A stretch of DNA of 20,893 nucleotides, taken from the NCBI GenBank assembly GCA_003427395.1, contig BFEA01000366.1:1110512-1131404 (forward strand), read 5' to 3'. Positions 8,838-16,963 of this stretch are shown here, piece after piece. The stretch's first letter is position 1; each line of letters begins with the position of its first letter. The position numbers were made by a program, and so were the translations under genes. Below the pieces are notes generated by a model. The model ran no database searches. It worked only from the letters and a program-made list of their open reading frames with translations, and was not told where the DNA came from. Source of the DNA: Chara braunii (Eukaryota; Streptophyta; Charophyceae; Charales; Characeae).

Positions 8838-8866
8838 GGGTGTAGTTGGATTTCCCAACTACACCC
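8838..8866. repeat. perfect 12-bp hairpin in copy B
   Basis: GGGTGTAGTTGG (8838-8849) and CCAACTACACCC (8855-8866) are exact reverse complements around a five-base loop. Copy A has unrelated sequence here. Confidence 0.85.
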
Positions 8867-9280
8867 TGGTTTTTCCAAGCAAGACATCAACTGGCAAAGG
8901 GACAATTTCCGATCCATCCTAGTGAGTTCGATAACTCCTACAGTCAACGCGGTTCTTAGGAGAACAATTATACTCCTACCTCCACCTAAGAAGGGGCGTT
9001 ACATGATTTTGTAACATCATGGGATCTGCGTACACGATATCTCACGTCAGTACATGATGCAAATGTTTGGAGTTGCCTAAATTTTGTTGAGGTGGACAAT
9101 AATGATGAAGTTGAGTGGCCAGACCTCTACGTGGTTAAGCAGCGCTGAAGGAGCCATGTTGCATGGATCAACGATGGAGGTCTAAGAGAAGATAACATTA
9201 AAACAACAATTTTGTCAAAAGACTCAAAACGGACATATTATATTTTTGGAACGAAACTGAAACCTCATAAATTGGCCAGA

Positions 9281-9299
9281 TTTAGGTTTAGGGTTTAGG
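9281..9299 (+). repeat. short interstitial telomere-like tract
   Basis: TTTAGGTTTAGGGTTTAGG contains one exact TTTAGGG plant-type telomere unit flanked by shortened units. At under three repeats it is not a chromosome end. Confidence 0.5.
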
Positions 9300-9317
9300 T
9301 TCCGGCGTCTTTGAAAT

Positions 9318-9445
9318 GTCGGACCCCTTGGTTGTATTTGGACTTACTCGAAGTGTAAGGGGGTACGACATTCTAAAAACGGCGTACCCCCTGAATGTAT
9401 CTGGACTTACCTTGCAACTAAGGGGTAGGGCAATTTCAGAACGCC
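9318..9445 (+). repeat. two-copy tandem repeat, 63 bp
   Basis: TGTATTTGGACTTAC (ending near 9347) and TGTATCTGGACTTAC (ending at 9410) mark two units 63 bp apart. Both also share a GACCCC/TACCCC lead-in and a TAAGGGG..GTA tail. Confidence 0.7.
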
Positions 9446-9739
9446 GTACCTGCAAGAGCTGAAAATATCGACCTAAATTGGGCCAAATTATAAGTTTTCA
9501 ATTTAAATTTATTTTAAAAAATGTAAAATATCTGTTTTAACGAAATTATTTTTATAACTGAAGAAACTCCAACAACGGGTTTATTGGTGGGTAGTTTACC
9601 ACAAGGTTTCAGCAAGGCATCCACACCTTAAAGGAGGAGTGCGCAGCGGCGATTGTAAGGAGTTCTGCGCCCCAAAATCCGCAAGAGAGAGCAACCATAT
9701 ATAAGGAGGCGCATAACAACAATGGAGATGATCCCTGCT

Positions 9740-10290
9740 AACTCCCGGAGAAGGGAAAGGATGGGGTGAGTCTGTGCCTCCAATATGTGCGCGAGGGGAG
9801 CACGGCGAGCCCGTCCGTTCGTGGCGTGTGAGGAAGCGGATCTTGTTATAACCTATGCTTAGATGTCTAGATGTGTTGGAGCTGTGTGCCTTGGGCATTG
9901 ACCTTGTGGGGCCAACTACAAAAGTAGGTACGATAGTGAGGATTGGACCCTGTACCCATTTCAAAGTGAACAACTAAACATTCCGTTTCTTGCGGTCCAC
10001 TGGGCACAATGGGGGTTGTCATGGGCGCGCCCTCACTATTTTCATGTTGTAGGTGCTGCAACAGTGCGAGCCCATTGACTTTTTGTTGAGGGGGTCGGGG
10101 GCCTACGATCGTCACTTGCCAACAAGTGTCAACGGTCATGCGGTATGACCACCTTCCCCGACATTCTTCACTATCGTGGCCTCTCGCTGCAGCTTGGTCC
10201 AATTCTTACCTTTGAGTCGAGTGCAGCAGGGCTACCGTCTTCATCCGAAAATGATGTATGTGCATTATAAAGCATTATATTCTATGTTAC
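9740..10290. other. unassigned spacer
   Basis: Short frames on the minus strand (9596-9973 and 9867-10202) overlap in different phases and have no recognised domain. I see no gene. Confidence 0.35.
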
Positions 10291-10378
10291 CCGATCGGAC
10301 CTCCGGACCCCCCCTGACCATCCGGGGTTGTCCGATTCAACTGGTCGGTCGTCCGCCCGGGGCCCTATGTCCGATCGG
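10291..10378. repeat. imperfect inverted repeat with CCGATCGGAC ends
   Basis: CCGATCGGAC (10291-10300) is the exact reverse complement of GTCCGATCGG (10369-10378). A smaller inverted pair, GGAC..CCCC with GGGG..GTCC, lies inside the left half. Confidence 0.6.
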
Positions 10379-10517
10379 TGGGGAAATTGGGGGGGGCACT
10401 TCCATGGGGAACCAGGCACCGTGAGGGTGAGAAGCGGGCAGGGGCGAAGTGGGGGAACCAAAGGGAACACTTTTTGGAGGTTGGTAGGGCCTCGAAAATC
10501 AAAAACAAAAATGGACC

Positions 10518-10557
10518 GATCTGGGCCGTCAGATCTTTTAGATCGACGACCCAGATC
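10518..10557. repeat. hairpin of about 18 bp, GATCTGGGCCGTC type
   Basis: GATCTGGGCCGTCAGATCT (10518-10536) pairs with AGATCGACGACCCAGATC (10540-10557) with one bulge and one G-T pair around a three-base loop. Confidence 0.8.
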
Positions 10558-10659
10558 AGGCCGATTTCAAATTACTCCGAGGCGCTGCAGCCCTCTCGGC
10601 CCCGGTTTCCGCCCCCACTGTGCAACCGCTCGACAAACCTCCCTCTCATTCTTCTTCAC

Positions 10660-10690
10660 GGGATCTCGATCCTCGTGATATCGAGATCCC
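10660..10690. repeat. perfect 11-bp hairpin
   Basis: GGGATCTCGAT (10660-10670) and ATCGAGATCCC (10680-10690) are exact reverse complements with a nine-base loop. Confidence 0.85.
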
Positions 10691-11327
10691 ACCTCACCCC
10701 GTAACCCCAACTATTGCCCGCTCTCTCTTGCCCAATCGCGCTGACCGGCCCACCTGCTTCCGCTTGCTCTAGCCGCACACCTCCGACATTTCCAATCCCG
10801 CTCCCACTTCCTTTCCTGCTCGGAGCCCTCACCCTCTCGACCCCTCACTCATCCGCTTTTCCCCGCTTCATGCTTCCCCTGCCCCATGACTCTTCCACCC
10901 GCCACATCATTTTCACCCCCATATCCCATCCCCGCTTCTGCCTCGCCACCGATTTGATCCACTCCATCGTCTCCCGGCTTCTTCCCACTTCTCCGTTTGG
11001 GTCACCCCACCCAAAGAGCGCATTTTCCTGCCATTTTCCCCCACCCAGCAAGCGCATTTTCCCCCCACTCCAACTCTGTTCTCCATCCCCCTCCCTTCGA
11101 TCACCACCCGATCCCGACCTTCCCCTCTCCGATCCCACCTCCTCACTCCCAATTCCCACCAAATTCCCCGTTCACGTTCCCGCTGCCTGATTTCCCATCT
11201 CCCCTCCCCTCCCCTCCGATCGCTCGCTCTTCCTAGCGATAATTCATAGCGGCATTGCTCTTTAATCCTTCGACGTCGCTCTTCCTATCACTGTCGAGCA
11301 TAATTCACCAAGTGTTCATCACGATCA
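10691..11327. other. C/T-rich unassigned region
   Basis: The plus strand is strongly pyrimidine-rich from 10700 to about 11230. The word AGCGCATTTTCC occurs near 11017 and a near copy near 11050. Open frames on both strands (for example 10714-11190 plus) are Pro/Ser or Gly/Arg-rich by composition and carry no recognised motif. It could be an untranslated or promoter-proximal region, but no gene is attached to it here. Confidence 0.4.
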
Positions 11328-11472
11328 TATCGGTCAATCAAACAATCAATTAATCAATACAATCAATACAATCAATACAATCAATCAATCAATCAATCAG
11401 TCAGTCGGTCGGGATGCCATCGAATTGATTGGTTCGATAGGATCCCGACTGATTGATCGATTGATTGACCGA
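11328..11472. repeat. TCAA tandem tract folding onto a palindrome
   Basis: Left: repeated TCAA words and three units of the nine-base AATCAATAC type. Right: GATTGATCGATTGATTGACC, the reverse-complement type. The centre is a strong palindrome: GGGAT..ATCGAA (to 11424), an eight-base loop, then TTCGAT..ATCCC (from 11433), flanked by CAGTC and GACTG words. Confidence 0.75.
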
Positions 11473-12010
11473 GTTGGGAAAAAAAAATGGGCTTTCCATT
11501 TCAACCCCGTAAGCAATCCACCCCCCCCAACAGCCCACCATCACACCTCACACACCTTATCAAAAAAAAAAAATCATTTTTGCTCAGAACAGCCTGATTT
11601 TTTTTGGGGGGTTTCCCTAGTTGTGTGCAGACCCCCCGCATTTTTGTTTTTAGACAAAAAAACGTTGTCCAATTTTCCAAACAACTCCCCCCTGACTGTC
11701 TCCCGGAAACGTCCAGGGGAGACATCTCCCCATCGGACAGCTGGCAGCCTACGTTATATTCAATTTGACCTTAAAAAATCATATTTTTGTTTTAACTCTT
11801 TTTTTTTCGAATAGAACGTCATTTCGAATATAAAGCCCGAACATTGTATTCATGGGTTTGAGTCCCGCTAGTCGTACAGTAGAAACGAAGAGCGATATGT
11901 ATGGTTGAGGCCTGATTTTAACTTTTCGGGCGTTGTATTATTCGAATAGAGCATCTGTGCCTTATATTTGATCGAGCCATGGGCAGAGTGCCGTGTTGAG
12001 AGGGTAGACA
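11473..12010. other. unassigned spacer
   Basis: Contains several A, T and C runs. TTCGAATAGAACGT (near 11807) recurs as TTCGAATAGAGCAT (near 11940). A T-arm-like word, GGGTTTGAGTCCCG, lies at 11859-11872 without the rest of a tRNA. No gene was recognised. Confidence 0.35.
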
Positions 12011-12110
12011 AGGATTTTCAAAAGGGGAGAAGAGGGGTACACATGGATTTTAAAGCGGGGGAAGAGAGGTATTCGTAGGTTTTAAAGAGGAAGAGTATAG
12101 ACTTCCAAGG
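12011..12110 (+). repeat. degenerate tandem repeat, about 37-44 bp
   Basis: Three units beginning GGATTTTCAAA, GGATTTTAAAG and GGTTTTAAAG are each followed by a purine-rich GGGGAAGAG-like block and a short variable tail. Confidence 0.55.
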
Positions 12111-12218
12111 GGTATGTTTTAGTTTGGATTTATTTTTCTCCGCATTTATAAGGAATGAGAAAATGACCCTTAGCCAAAAGTTGGTTGTATTGCAATTCTA
12201 GACAAAATATGTTTTTAT

Positions 12219-12400
12219 CTAGGCTACCAGAGTGGCCTGGGTCCACTTGCCCGGCCGGGCCATAAAGAAATAAAAAAATAAAATAATATAATATTTAAAT
12301 AATATTTTTAAAATTTTATTTTACATTTGGTAAAGAATTCCGATGCAACCCTGAGGCAAAAGTTATTCAGTTTATTTTTCTGCATAACGTTGTTTTTTTT
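12219..12400 (+). mobile_element. 3'-truncated second copy of the 251-bp element
   Basis: This starts with the same CTAGGCTACCAGAGTGGCC terminus as 721 and follows the same order: a CACTTGCCC word, an AT-rich stretch, ATTTGGT(G/A)AAGAATT, CCCTGAGGCAAAAGTT and GCATAA. The right inverted terminus GGTAGCCTAG is absent, and sequence passes through T-rich DNA into transposase-like coding sequence. No target duplication can be defined. Confidence 0.75.
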
Positions 12401-12474
12401 GTTTTTTTTTTCTTGTTTTTTTAACTTTTTTTGGTATTTTTTGCATAATATTATTTTTCTGCACAACACGGTTC

Positions 12475-13316
12475 TTGACATGCCCAAAGACCAATTGTGC
12501 TGCATTCAAGAAACGAGCGTATAGAGGAAGGTGACAACAAATGTTCCCAGCTTCCTCAGTCGCCCTCTGCACATCAGCGCTATGACGAAATGGAATATTG
12601 TCCATGATGATTGCACTGGATTGATCCAAGGCAAGCAGGAGTTTCTTCTTTATGAAATTTACAGACAATGTCATGTCAGCAATGAACCCTCCTACCCTCA
12701 TTTCAATAGCTGTCAAGCCATCTATTCTGACCATAACAACCAAGGACAAATTTATTCCCCTCTATGTAGGTCTAATGGCCACCGCCCTTTCATCTCGCCG
12801 CGCTTTTCCAAACCTCCAAGTGAGATAGGTTGACCATTGCCTCATCTGCAACATTGAGCATAGATATACCCAACTCCATCACTCCACGTGTCTAGTTTAG
12901 CCGCTCTTGTAATCTCTCTTTGCAGTTGTAATCGATAGGCTCGTTGTGAAGCAGGTTTAAGAAGTACCTGCTTGGCCATGAACGAACGTGCCGAGAGAAA
13001 GTGGACAGTGTAACTGGCCGTTGGACTTCAAACTCTCCGTTGAGTTTGTCGCAAAGCTCCTGCACCTTGCAACTTGGATTCAAATCTAGTTGTTGCCGGA
13101 ACCACTGAATATGTTGTTCGCCAAGAACATGATACACATTCCCTCCTCTCCTCTTTGTTGTCTCTGTGCCATCAGCCTCGAACACAATAACAATGGTGTG
13201 CACAGTAGTATGTGGAAACCCACAGAAGTCTCCACAATCGTTTTGCCTTCAATAGAGATGGACTCGATGATCTTTCCCCTTTTACCATCGTCAATGTGGT
13301 TGTACCTGCCTCACTT
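12475..13316 (-). pseudogene. IS630/Tc1/mariner-type transposase pseudogene
   Basis: Three minus-strand segments in different frames make up one decayed transposase, an enzyme that moves DNA transposons by cut and paste. About 13316-13204 has DDGKRGKIIESI, resembling a first helix-turn-helix region. 13203-12892 reads ETTKRRGGNVYHV, then a second DNA-binding region ending in STFSRHVRSW, and continues past a TAG as MELGISMLNVADEAMV. 12749-12475 has IIMDNIPFRHSADVQ with the second catalytic Asp, then LPLY..FLNAA and VFGHVK. The first Asp region is not recognisable, and the third acidic position reads Gln (LNAAQ). Frame changes near 13203 and between 12880 and 12750 also break it. Terminal inverted repeats were not found. 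Confidence 0.82.
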
Positions 13317-13440
13317 GCCTCTGGCGAACATATTGTAGCTGTTCGCACAGAAGATCACATTTGTGCAAGACAGGAGCGCCAGGCACGTGAAGCACAAGGC
13401 ACACGCAAGGCGCATGGGTCGGTGCTCGACGTGAGTGAAC

Positions 13441-13550
13441 GCACAGCACTCACTGGAGTGAATGCTCATAAGTAGCCGAATGTGGGTGGATGCACACAGC
13501 ACTCACTTGAGTCAATGGACATGGGTAGAGGAACGTGGGTGGATGTGCAT
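13441..13550 (+). repeat. two-copy tandem repeat, about 53 bp
   Basis: CACAGCACTCACTGGAGT and CACAGCACTCACTTGAGT each lead to a GTGGGTGGAT word. The two units are adjacent. Confidence 0.7.
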
Positions 13551-13687
13551 GAATGACGCACAATTTTCCGTGGGGCCCGCCAATTTATACGCTCGTCCGT
13601 CCAAATCGTTCTGTCGTTTGATGTAGGGCCTAATGCATACGTTCAAGTTTCTAGAATACCTGTCCACGTCGATTCACAAAATGTCGG

Positions 13688-13790
13688 ATTCTAATCTACC
13701 GGTGCAAAAAGCTTCTACAAAAATCTACTACAACGCTACTACATGGCCTATTCCAATCTACCGGTCCAAGAAGCTTCCACAAAATTCTAA
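13688..13790 (+). repeat. two-copy tandem repeat, 62 bp
   Basis: ATTCTAATCTACCGGTGCAA (13688) and ATTCCAATCTACCGGTCCAA (13750) are each followed by an AAGCTTC(T/C)ACAAAA word. One ambiguous base follows at 13800. Confidence 0.75.
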
Positions 13791-13800
13791 ACCAGTTCGN

Positions 13801-14496
13801 GTAACCGCCATATTCCAGAATGTATCTGATCACGGATGTATCTCCCCAAGTGACCGTTTTTACCGTTAAGGTCTTTTTTTTTTTTTTTTTCTTTTCTTTT
13901 TCCTCCTTTCTTGGACAGTAGGGACCTACCAGTCCCTACTTGTGGCAGTCCCTACTGACGGCCAACTCACTCACTCCCTCTCACTCTCTGTGTTTTATTC
14001 TCCCACATTTTCTTTTCTTTTCTTTCTTTTTCTAGCATGCCAAGTGTCAAGTGGCCGTTAAGGCCCTTTTCGAGGCCCTTCCTCTTAGTTTTGGCCCTCC
14101 CTATGCTCATGGTGCAGTCTGCTACATCTCGGACTGCAATAATGGCTTTCTCATGCCCATGGGAACTTCCTTTTACTTTTATTTCTCTCCCACAGTGACC
14201 CGTCCTACTCCGGTTTTCTCCCGGAGGCCTATTTTTCACATGTGGTCTCTTTTGACTCCATTTTCTTGAGGGAGGCTGATCCGAGATTTTTCGGATTGCT
14301 CCCATGCCTCCCACTTCATGTTTCTTTGCTTTTTCTTTTCCTTTTGGCCTTCCCATTTTGCTACCATTAGTGCTTGCACTAGTGGTGCTAATATTTTCGG
14401 CCGTCAAGATCTCGATCTTGACGTTGCACCTTGTTTTTGATTATTTTCTCCGCATGTCACTCCGCTGTTTCTCTTAAGGCCTTCACATGTCTCGTT
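13801..14496. other. unassigned region with a perfect hairpin
   Basis: A T run begins at about 13872. The word AGTCCCTACT repeats near 13930-13960. CGTCAAGAT (14402-14410) and ATCTTGACG (14415-14423) form a perfect nine-base hairpin with loop CTCG. Open frames of 72 aa (14051-14269 plus) and 146 aa (13967-14407 minus, Lys/Arg-rich) have no recognised domain. Confidence 0.35.
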
Positions 14497-14653
14497 GATG
14501 GTCCCCGACACTTAAATCCCGCCGATGGTCCCCGACACTTTGTCCCGCCGGTGGTCCCCAACACTTTATCCCACCGGTGGTCCCCAACACTTAGTCCCAT
14601 CCGTGGTCCCCAACACTTAGTCCCATCGGTGGTCCCCGACACTTTGTCCCGGC
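14497..14653 (+). repeat. 26-bp minisatellite, six units
   Basis: Units start at 14497, 14524, 14550, 14576, 14602 and 14628. The consensus is GGTGGTCCCCAACACTT followed by a three-base variable word and CCCRCC or CCCATC. A decayed further unit may lie near 14672. On the minus strand the units fall in an open frame with shifting phase, so translation is not conserved between units. Confidence 0.92.
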
Positions 14654-15413
14654 TACCATTATTTTTACTTAATCCCACGTGGTCCCAAGTGCTTTTCCTC
14701 AAGGTGCCCCATATTCCTTTTGCGTCTACCGCCCTATGGTGGCCCCTCTCACTTGTCTTTCCTTGGCCTTCCGCACGCCGGTTTCTCCGGTCGAGGGGCC
14801 TCCAATTCGCGGCTCCTGCTAATTGCTGTGGGCGGCCCCCACGTTTGCTCCTTATTTTCTAGCATCCCACGACCACCAGGGCCGTCCACCTCCCGACTGC
14901 CTTATTCTCTCGTCGTCCGCCATACAACATTTTGCAAGTTGACGACCCCTTGGCCTTAGTCATGCCAAATTCCAATGGCCCTCCTGGCCTCATGCTATGC
15001 CCCTTCGTGCCCATGTCCTCGCGCTTACTTGCTTGCCGTCGCTGGTTCTTTCCCCCTGTGGTTCTCAACCGAGGGCATCAATCCTTCTAACGGTCTAGTC
15101 CTTTGTCTTTTCTCTCTATTACCTCCTTACTCCACATTTCTCTATCGTGCACAATTTAGCTATATACAGGCTCTCGAGTGATGGGATGTTATTCGGGACC
15201 CACCGGTCCCAACACCGGGGGCGGGGGCGGGGATGGGGTCGGGGATGACGATGAGGGTGCAAAGGCGGGGGTGAGGGCGGGGCTGCAAGGGGGGTCTGGT
15301 AGTTTTTAATGTTTTTGGGAACATCACTTCGGGGGGTAAAACCGTAAAAGAATGGTTCCCCACATTTCTCCTCACAGGTAGTGTGGTGAAACCATAATAT
15401 TTTTTTCAAATTT
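14654..15413. other. unassigned region, pyrimidine-rich then G-rich
   Basis: 14700-15170 is C/T-rich without a recognised gene. 15190-15295 is G-rich on the plus strand with GGGGGCGGGG words, starting with the small hairpin GGGACC/GGTCCC. The G runs could form quadruplexes. Confidence 0.35.
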
Positions 15414-15476
15414 GAACCCCCTGCGATCCCCACACCCCTGGCATCCAGGGGTCAGGGATCCCCACTTCGGGGGTTC
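15414..15476. repeat. nested three-tier hairpin
   Basis: From outside in, GAACCCCC (15414-15421) pairs with GGGGGTTC (15469-15476), GATCCC (15425-15430) with GGGATC (15455-15460), and ACCCCTGG (15434-15441) with CCAGGGGT (15445-15452) around the loop CAT. That is 22 base pairs with small internal loops. Confidence 0.85.
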
Positions 15477-15544
15477 GGGTGACAAACCTCAACCCCAACA
15501 CATCCCCGGGTATCCCCGCGTGACAGCCCTGACCGTGTCTACGT

Positions 15545-15670
15545 TGAAAACATAATTTTGTTCAAATTGACAGCAAGTACCATTAACTCGATTGACACTA
15601 ACGCAATAAGGATATTCTTTCTATTTAAAAAGATTCCCCAAATACCTAAAAGAAAAGAATTATTAAAAGA
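15545..15670 (-). pseudogene. nad4L: mitochondrial nad4L fragment
   Basis: The minus strand reads as NADH dehydrogenase subunit 4L, a small complex I membrane subunit. [28 protein letters not shown] and MFS follow in one open frame from about 15660 down to 15545. Upstream on the minus strand the similarity continues in a shifted frame (LLIILF), so at least one indel has occurred. It covers roughly the first 40% of the protein; the rest is missing. It lies about 280 bp from the 23S rRNA fragment, on the same strand. Confidence 0.9.
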
Positions 15671-15949
15671 CAATTAAAGGTAATAGCATAGGCAATGTGG
15701 TAAAAAAGAAGAAACCAGTTTTTCAGGACTCTGCAGATCTTAATCCAAGAATGAATACCACATAATTAAAAGAGTTGACCAATAAGGGGCGATGTCGGGC
15801 CATGAAATGAGGGTGAGCTCTTGATATGGCAAGAAGAGTGAGTAGGGAGGAAAAAAATGTCTACTACCACAAAACTCAATACCACAAAAAACGATCAATG
15901 GTATTTGCTAGAGAAGAGATACGAATGAAGTATCCGCACGCACCATGCT
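15671..15949. other. spacer between nad4L and 23S fragments
   Basis: AT-rich with no recognised gene. Because organellar pieces lie on both sides, it may include further organellar DNA that I could not identify. Confidence 0.3.
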
Positions 15950-16119
15950 GCTACCTTAGGACCGTTGTAGTTACGGCCACCATTCACCGGGGCTTCGGTT
16001 GCTAGCTTCACCATAATAGGAGTTACCAACTTCCTTCACCTTCCGGCACTGGGCAGGCGTCAGCCCCCATACGTAGTCTTACGACTTTGCGGAGACCTGT
16101 GTTTTTGGTAAACAGTCGC
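15950..16119 (-). pseudogene. rrn23: plastid-type 23S rRNA fragment
   Basis: The minus strand carries the conserved large-subunit rRNA domain IV sequence: GCGACTGTTTACCAAAAACA, CAGGTCTCCGCAAAGTCGTA, ATGGGGGCTGACGCCTGCCC, AGTGCCGGAAGG, AACCGAAGCCCCGGTGAA and ACGGTCCTAAGGTAGC. Words such as GGTCTCCGCAAAGTCG favour a plastid over a mitochondrial origin. About 170 of some 2,800 bases are present with sharp ends at both sides, so it is an inserted fragment rather than a gene. Confidence 0.92.
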
Positions 16120-16299
16120 TATGCACGTCAAAACTTTCCGCTTCCATCAGCAAAACTATTGACACAAGGGGGAGTATCTTACCCTGTGCTCGCGGACATC
16201 ACACATTGCCAAAAAATTCACCGCATTACCCATCAATTGCACAGGCACCGTCGGTCTCTCGGCACATACCCACTGCAACCTGGGCGATCATCGCCCCAG

Positions 16300-16560
16300 C
16301 AATCCGACCCCTGTGCATGGGCAGGGTGGTACCACGTGTTGTGGGCTGGGTAGGGTGGTACTATGCGTGGTTGGCTGGGGGGTACTATACATGATGGACA
16401 GGGTGCTCTGCGCACGGTGGACCGGGTTGTCGGGTTGGTGGTACAGCGTGTGCAGTGGGCAACGGGCAGTACTACGTGGACTGGGTGCCATGTGCAAAAG
16501 GTCGTAGTGATCGCTTCGGGTGTCGGGCATCCTGTGTGCAGCAGGTGATTATGTGGGTGC
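16300..16560 (+). repeat. degenerate GT/GG-rich tandem repeat
   Basis: Loose repeats of a GGTGGTACTA..GTGG..GGCTGGG pattern about 30-40 bp long. Open frames on both strands follow from the composition, and no domain is recognised. Confidence 0.4.
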
Positions 16561-16652
16561 TATCAGTGGTGGGTGGCTTCATGTGGTATCCTATTACAAG
16601 TCGCTGCCTCCCAATCTGCTCCTGATGTGGCCATTTTTCCCAACACAGAAGG

Positions 16653-16874
16653 GTGATGCTGGAACAGTCTTCTGGCCTGCCCAATTGCGCTGCAAATATG
16701 GCAATCATGGGGGTCACCAAATGGGAGGAACTAACAGCCCAGCTACTTGAATGGGAGATCAAACAGATTCTCTTAGCGAATTCAAAAGGCATTCCCGAAT
16801 CATCGCTGCCCTTTAACTACTCCGGGTTAACGATTCTGAGCGTAAAGAATTTACTTTCAGATTTCTGCAAGTGA
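16653..16874 (+). CDS. hypothetical short open frame, possible gene fragment
   Basis: A 73-codon frame ends at the TGA just before the repeat at 16876. Its C-terminal part, including VTKWEELTAQLLEWEIKQI, has a mixed, protein-like composition with predicted helical character, unlike the low-complexity frames nearby. No domain is recognised, and it could equally be a chance frame. A minus-strand frame (16472-16792) overlaps it. Confidence 0.15.
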   Translation: MMLEQSSGLPNCAANMAIMGVTKWEELTAQLLEWEIKQILLANSKGIPESSLPFNYSGLTILSVKNLLSDFCK

Positions 16875-16875
16875 A

Positions 16876-16963
16876 GCCGGTACAACTTTTGGGGCTCAGC
16901 CTCTGGAGCAATTCAAAAGCTTGTGATGCCGGTACAACTTTTGGGGCTCAGCCTCTGGAGCAA
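16876..16963 (+). repeat. 36-bp direct repeat, 52-bp period
   Basis: The 36 bases at 16876-16911, from GCCGGTACAACTTTTGGGG to CTGGAGCAA, recur exactly at 16928-16963. The second copy overlaps the start of the larger duplication. Confidence 0.9.

Larger units (their letters stand above)
8727..9735 (+). pseudogene. unidentified duplicated sequence, copy B
   Basis: Diverged partner of 7199-8000. An open frame covering 8638-8922 encodes KLAKYRERGDSEQVLFSAVF and then the translation of a perfect DNA hairpin absent from copy A. A second frame downstream reads DINWQRDNF, AVLRRTI and LPPPKKGRY, and copy A keeps CQRDNF and FLGD in the matching region. About 375 bp between 9185 and 9560 have no counterpart in copy A and hold a telomere-like word and a 63-bp duplication. 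The match resumes at AAACTCCAACAAC (9567) and fades near 9735. The family is not recognised. Confidence 0.5.

Noticed and set aside
9281-9299. Chromosome end
   Set aside because: Only one full TTTAGGG unit is present and unrelated sequence continues on both sides.
11859-11885. tRNA gene suggested by GGGTTTGAGTCCCG
   Set aside because: Only a T-arm-like word is present; no matching acceptor stem, D-arm or anticodon arm can be placed upstream.
13967-14407. 146-codon Lys/Arg-rich minus frame, possibly a Gag-like protein
   Set aside because: No zinc knuckle, protease or polymerase motifs nearby, and no long terminal repeats seen; composition mirrors the pyrimidine-rich plus strand.
14497-14653. 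Possible CRISPR array
   Set aside because: Units are directly adjacent at 26-27 bp with no unique spacers, so this is a minisatellite.
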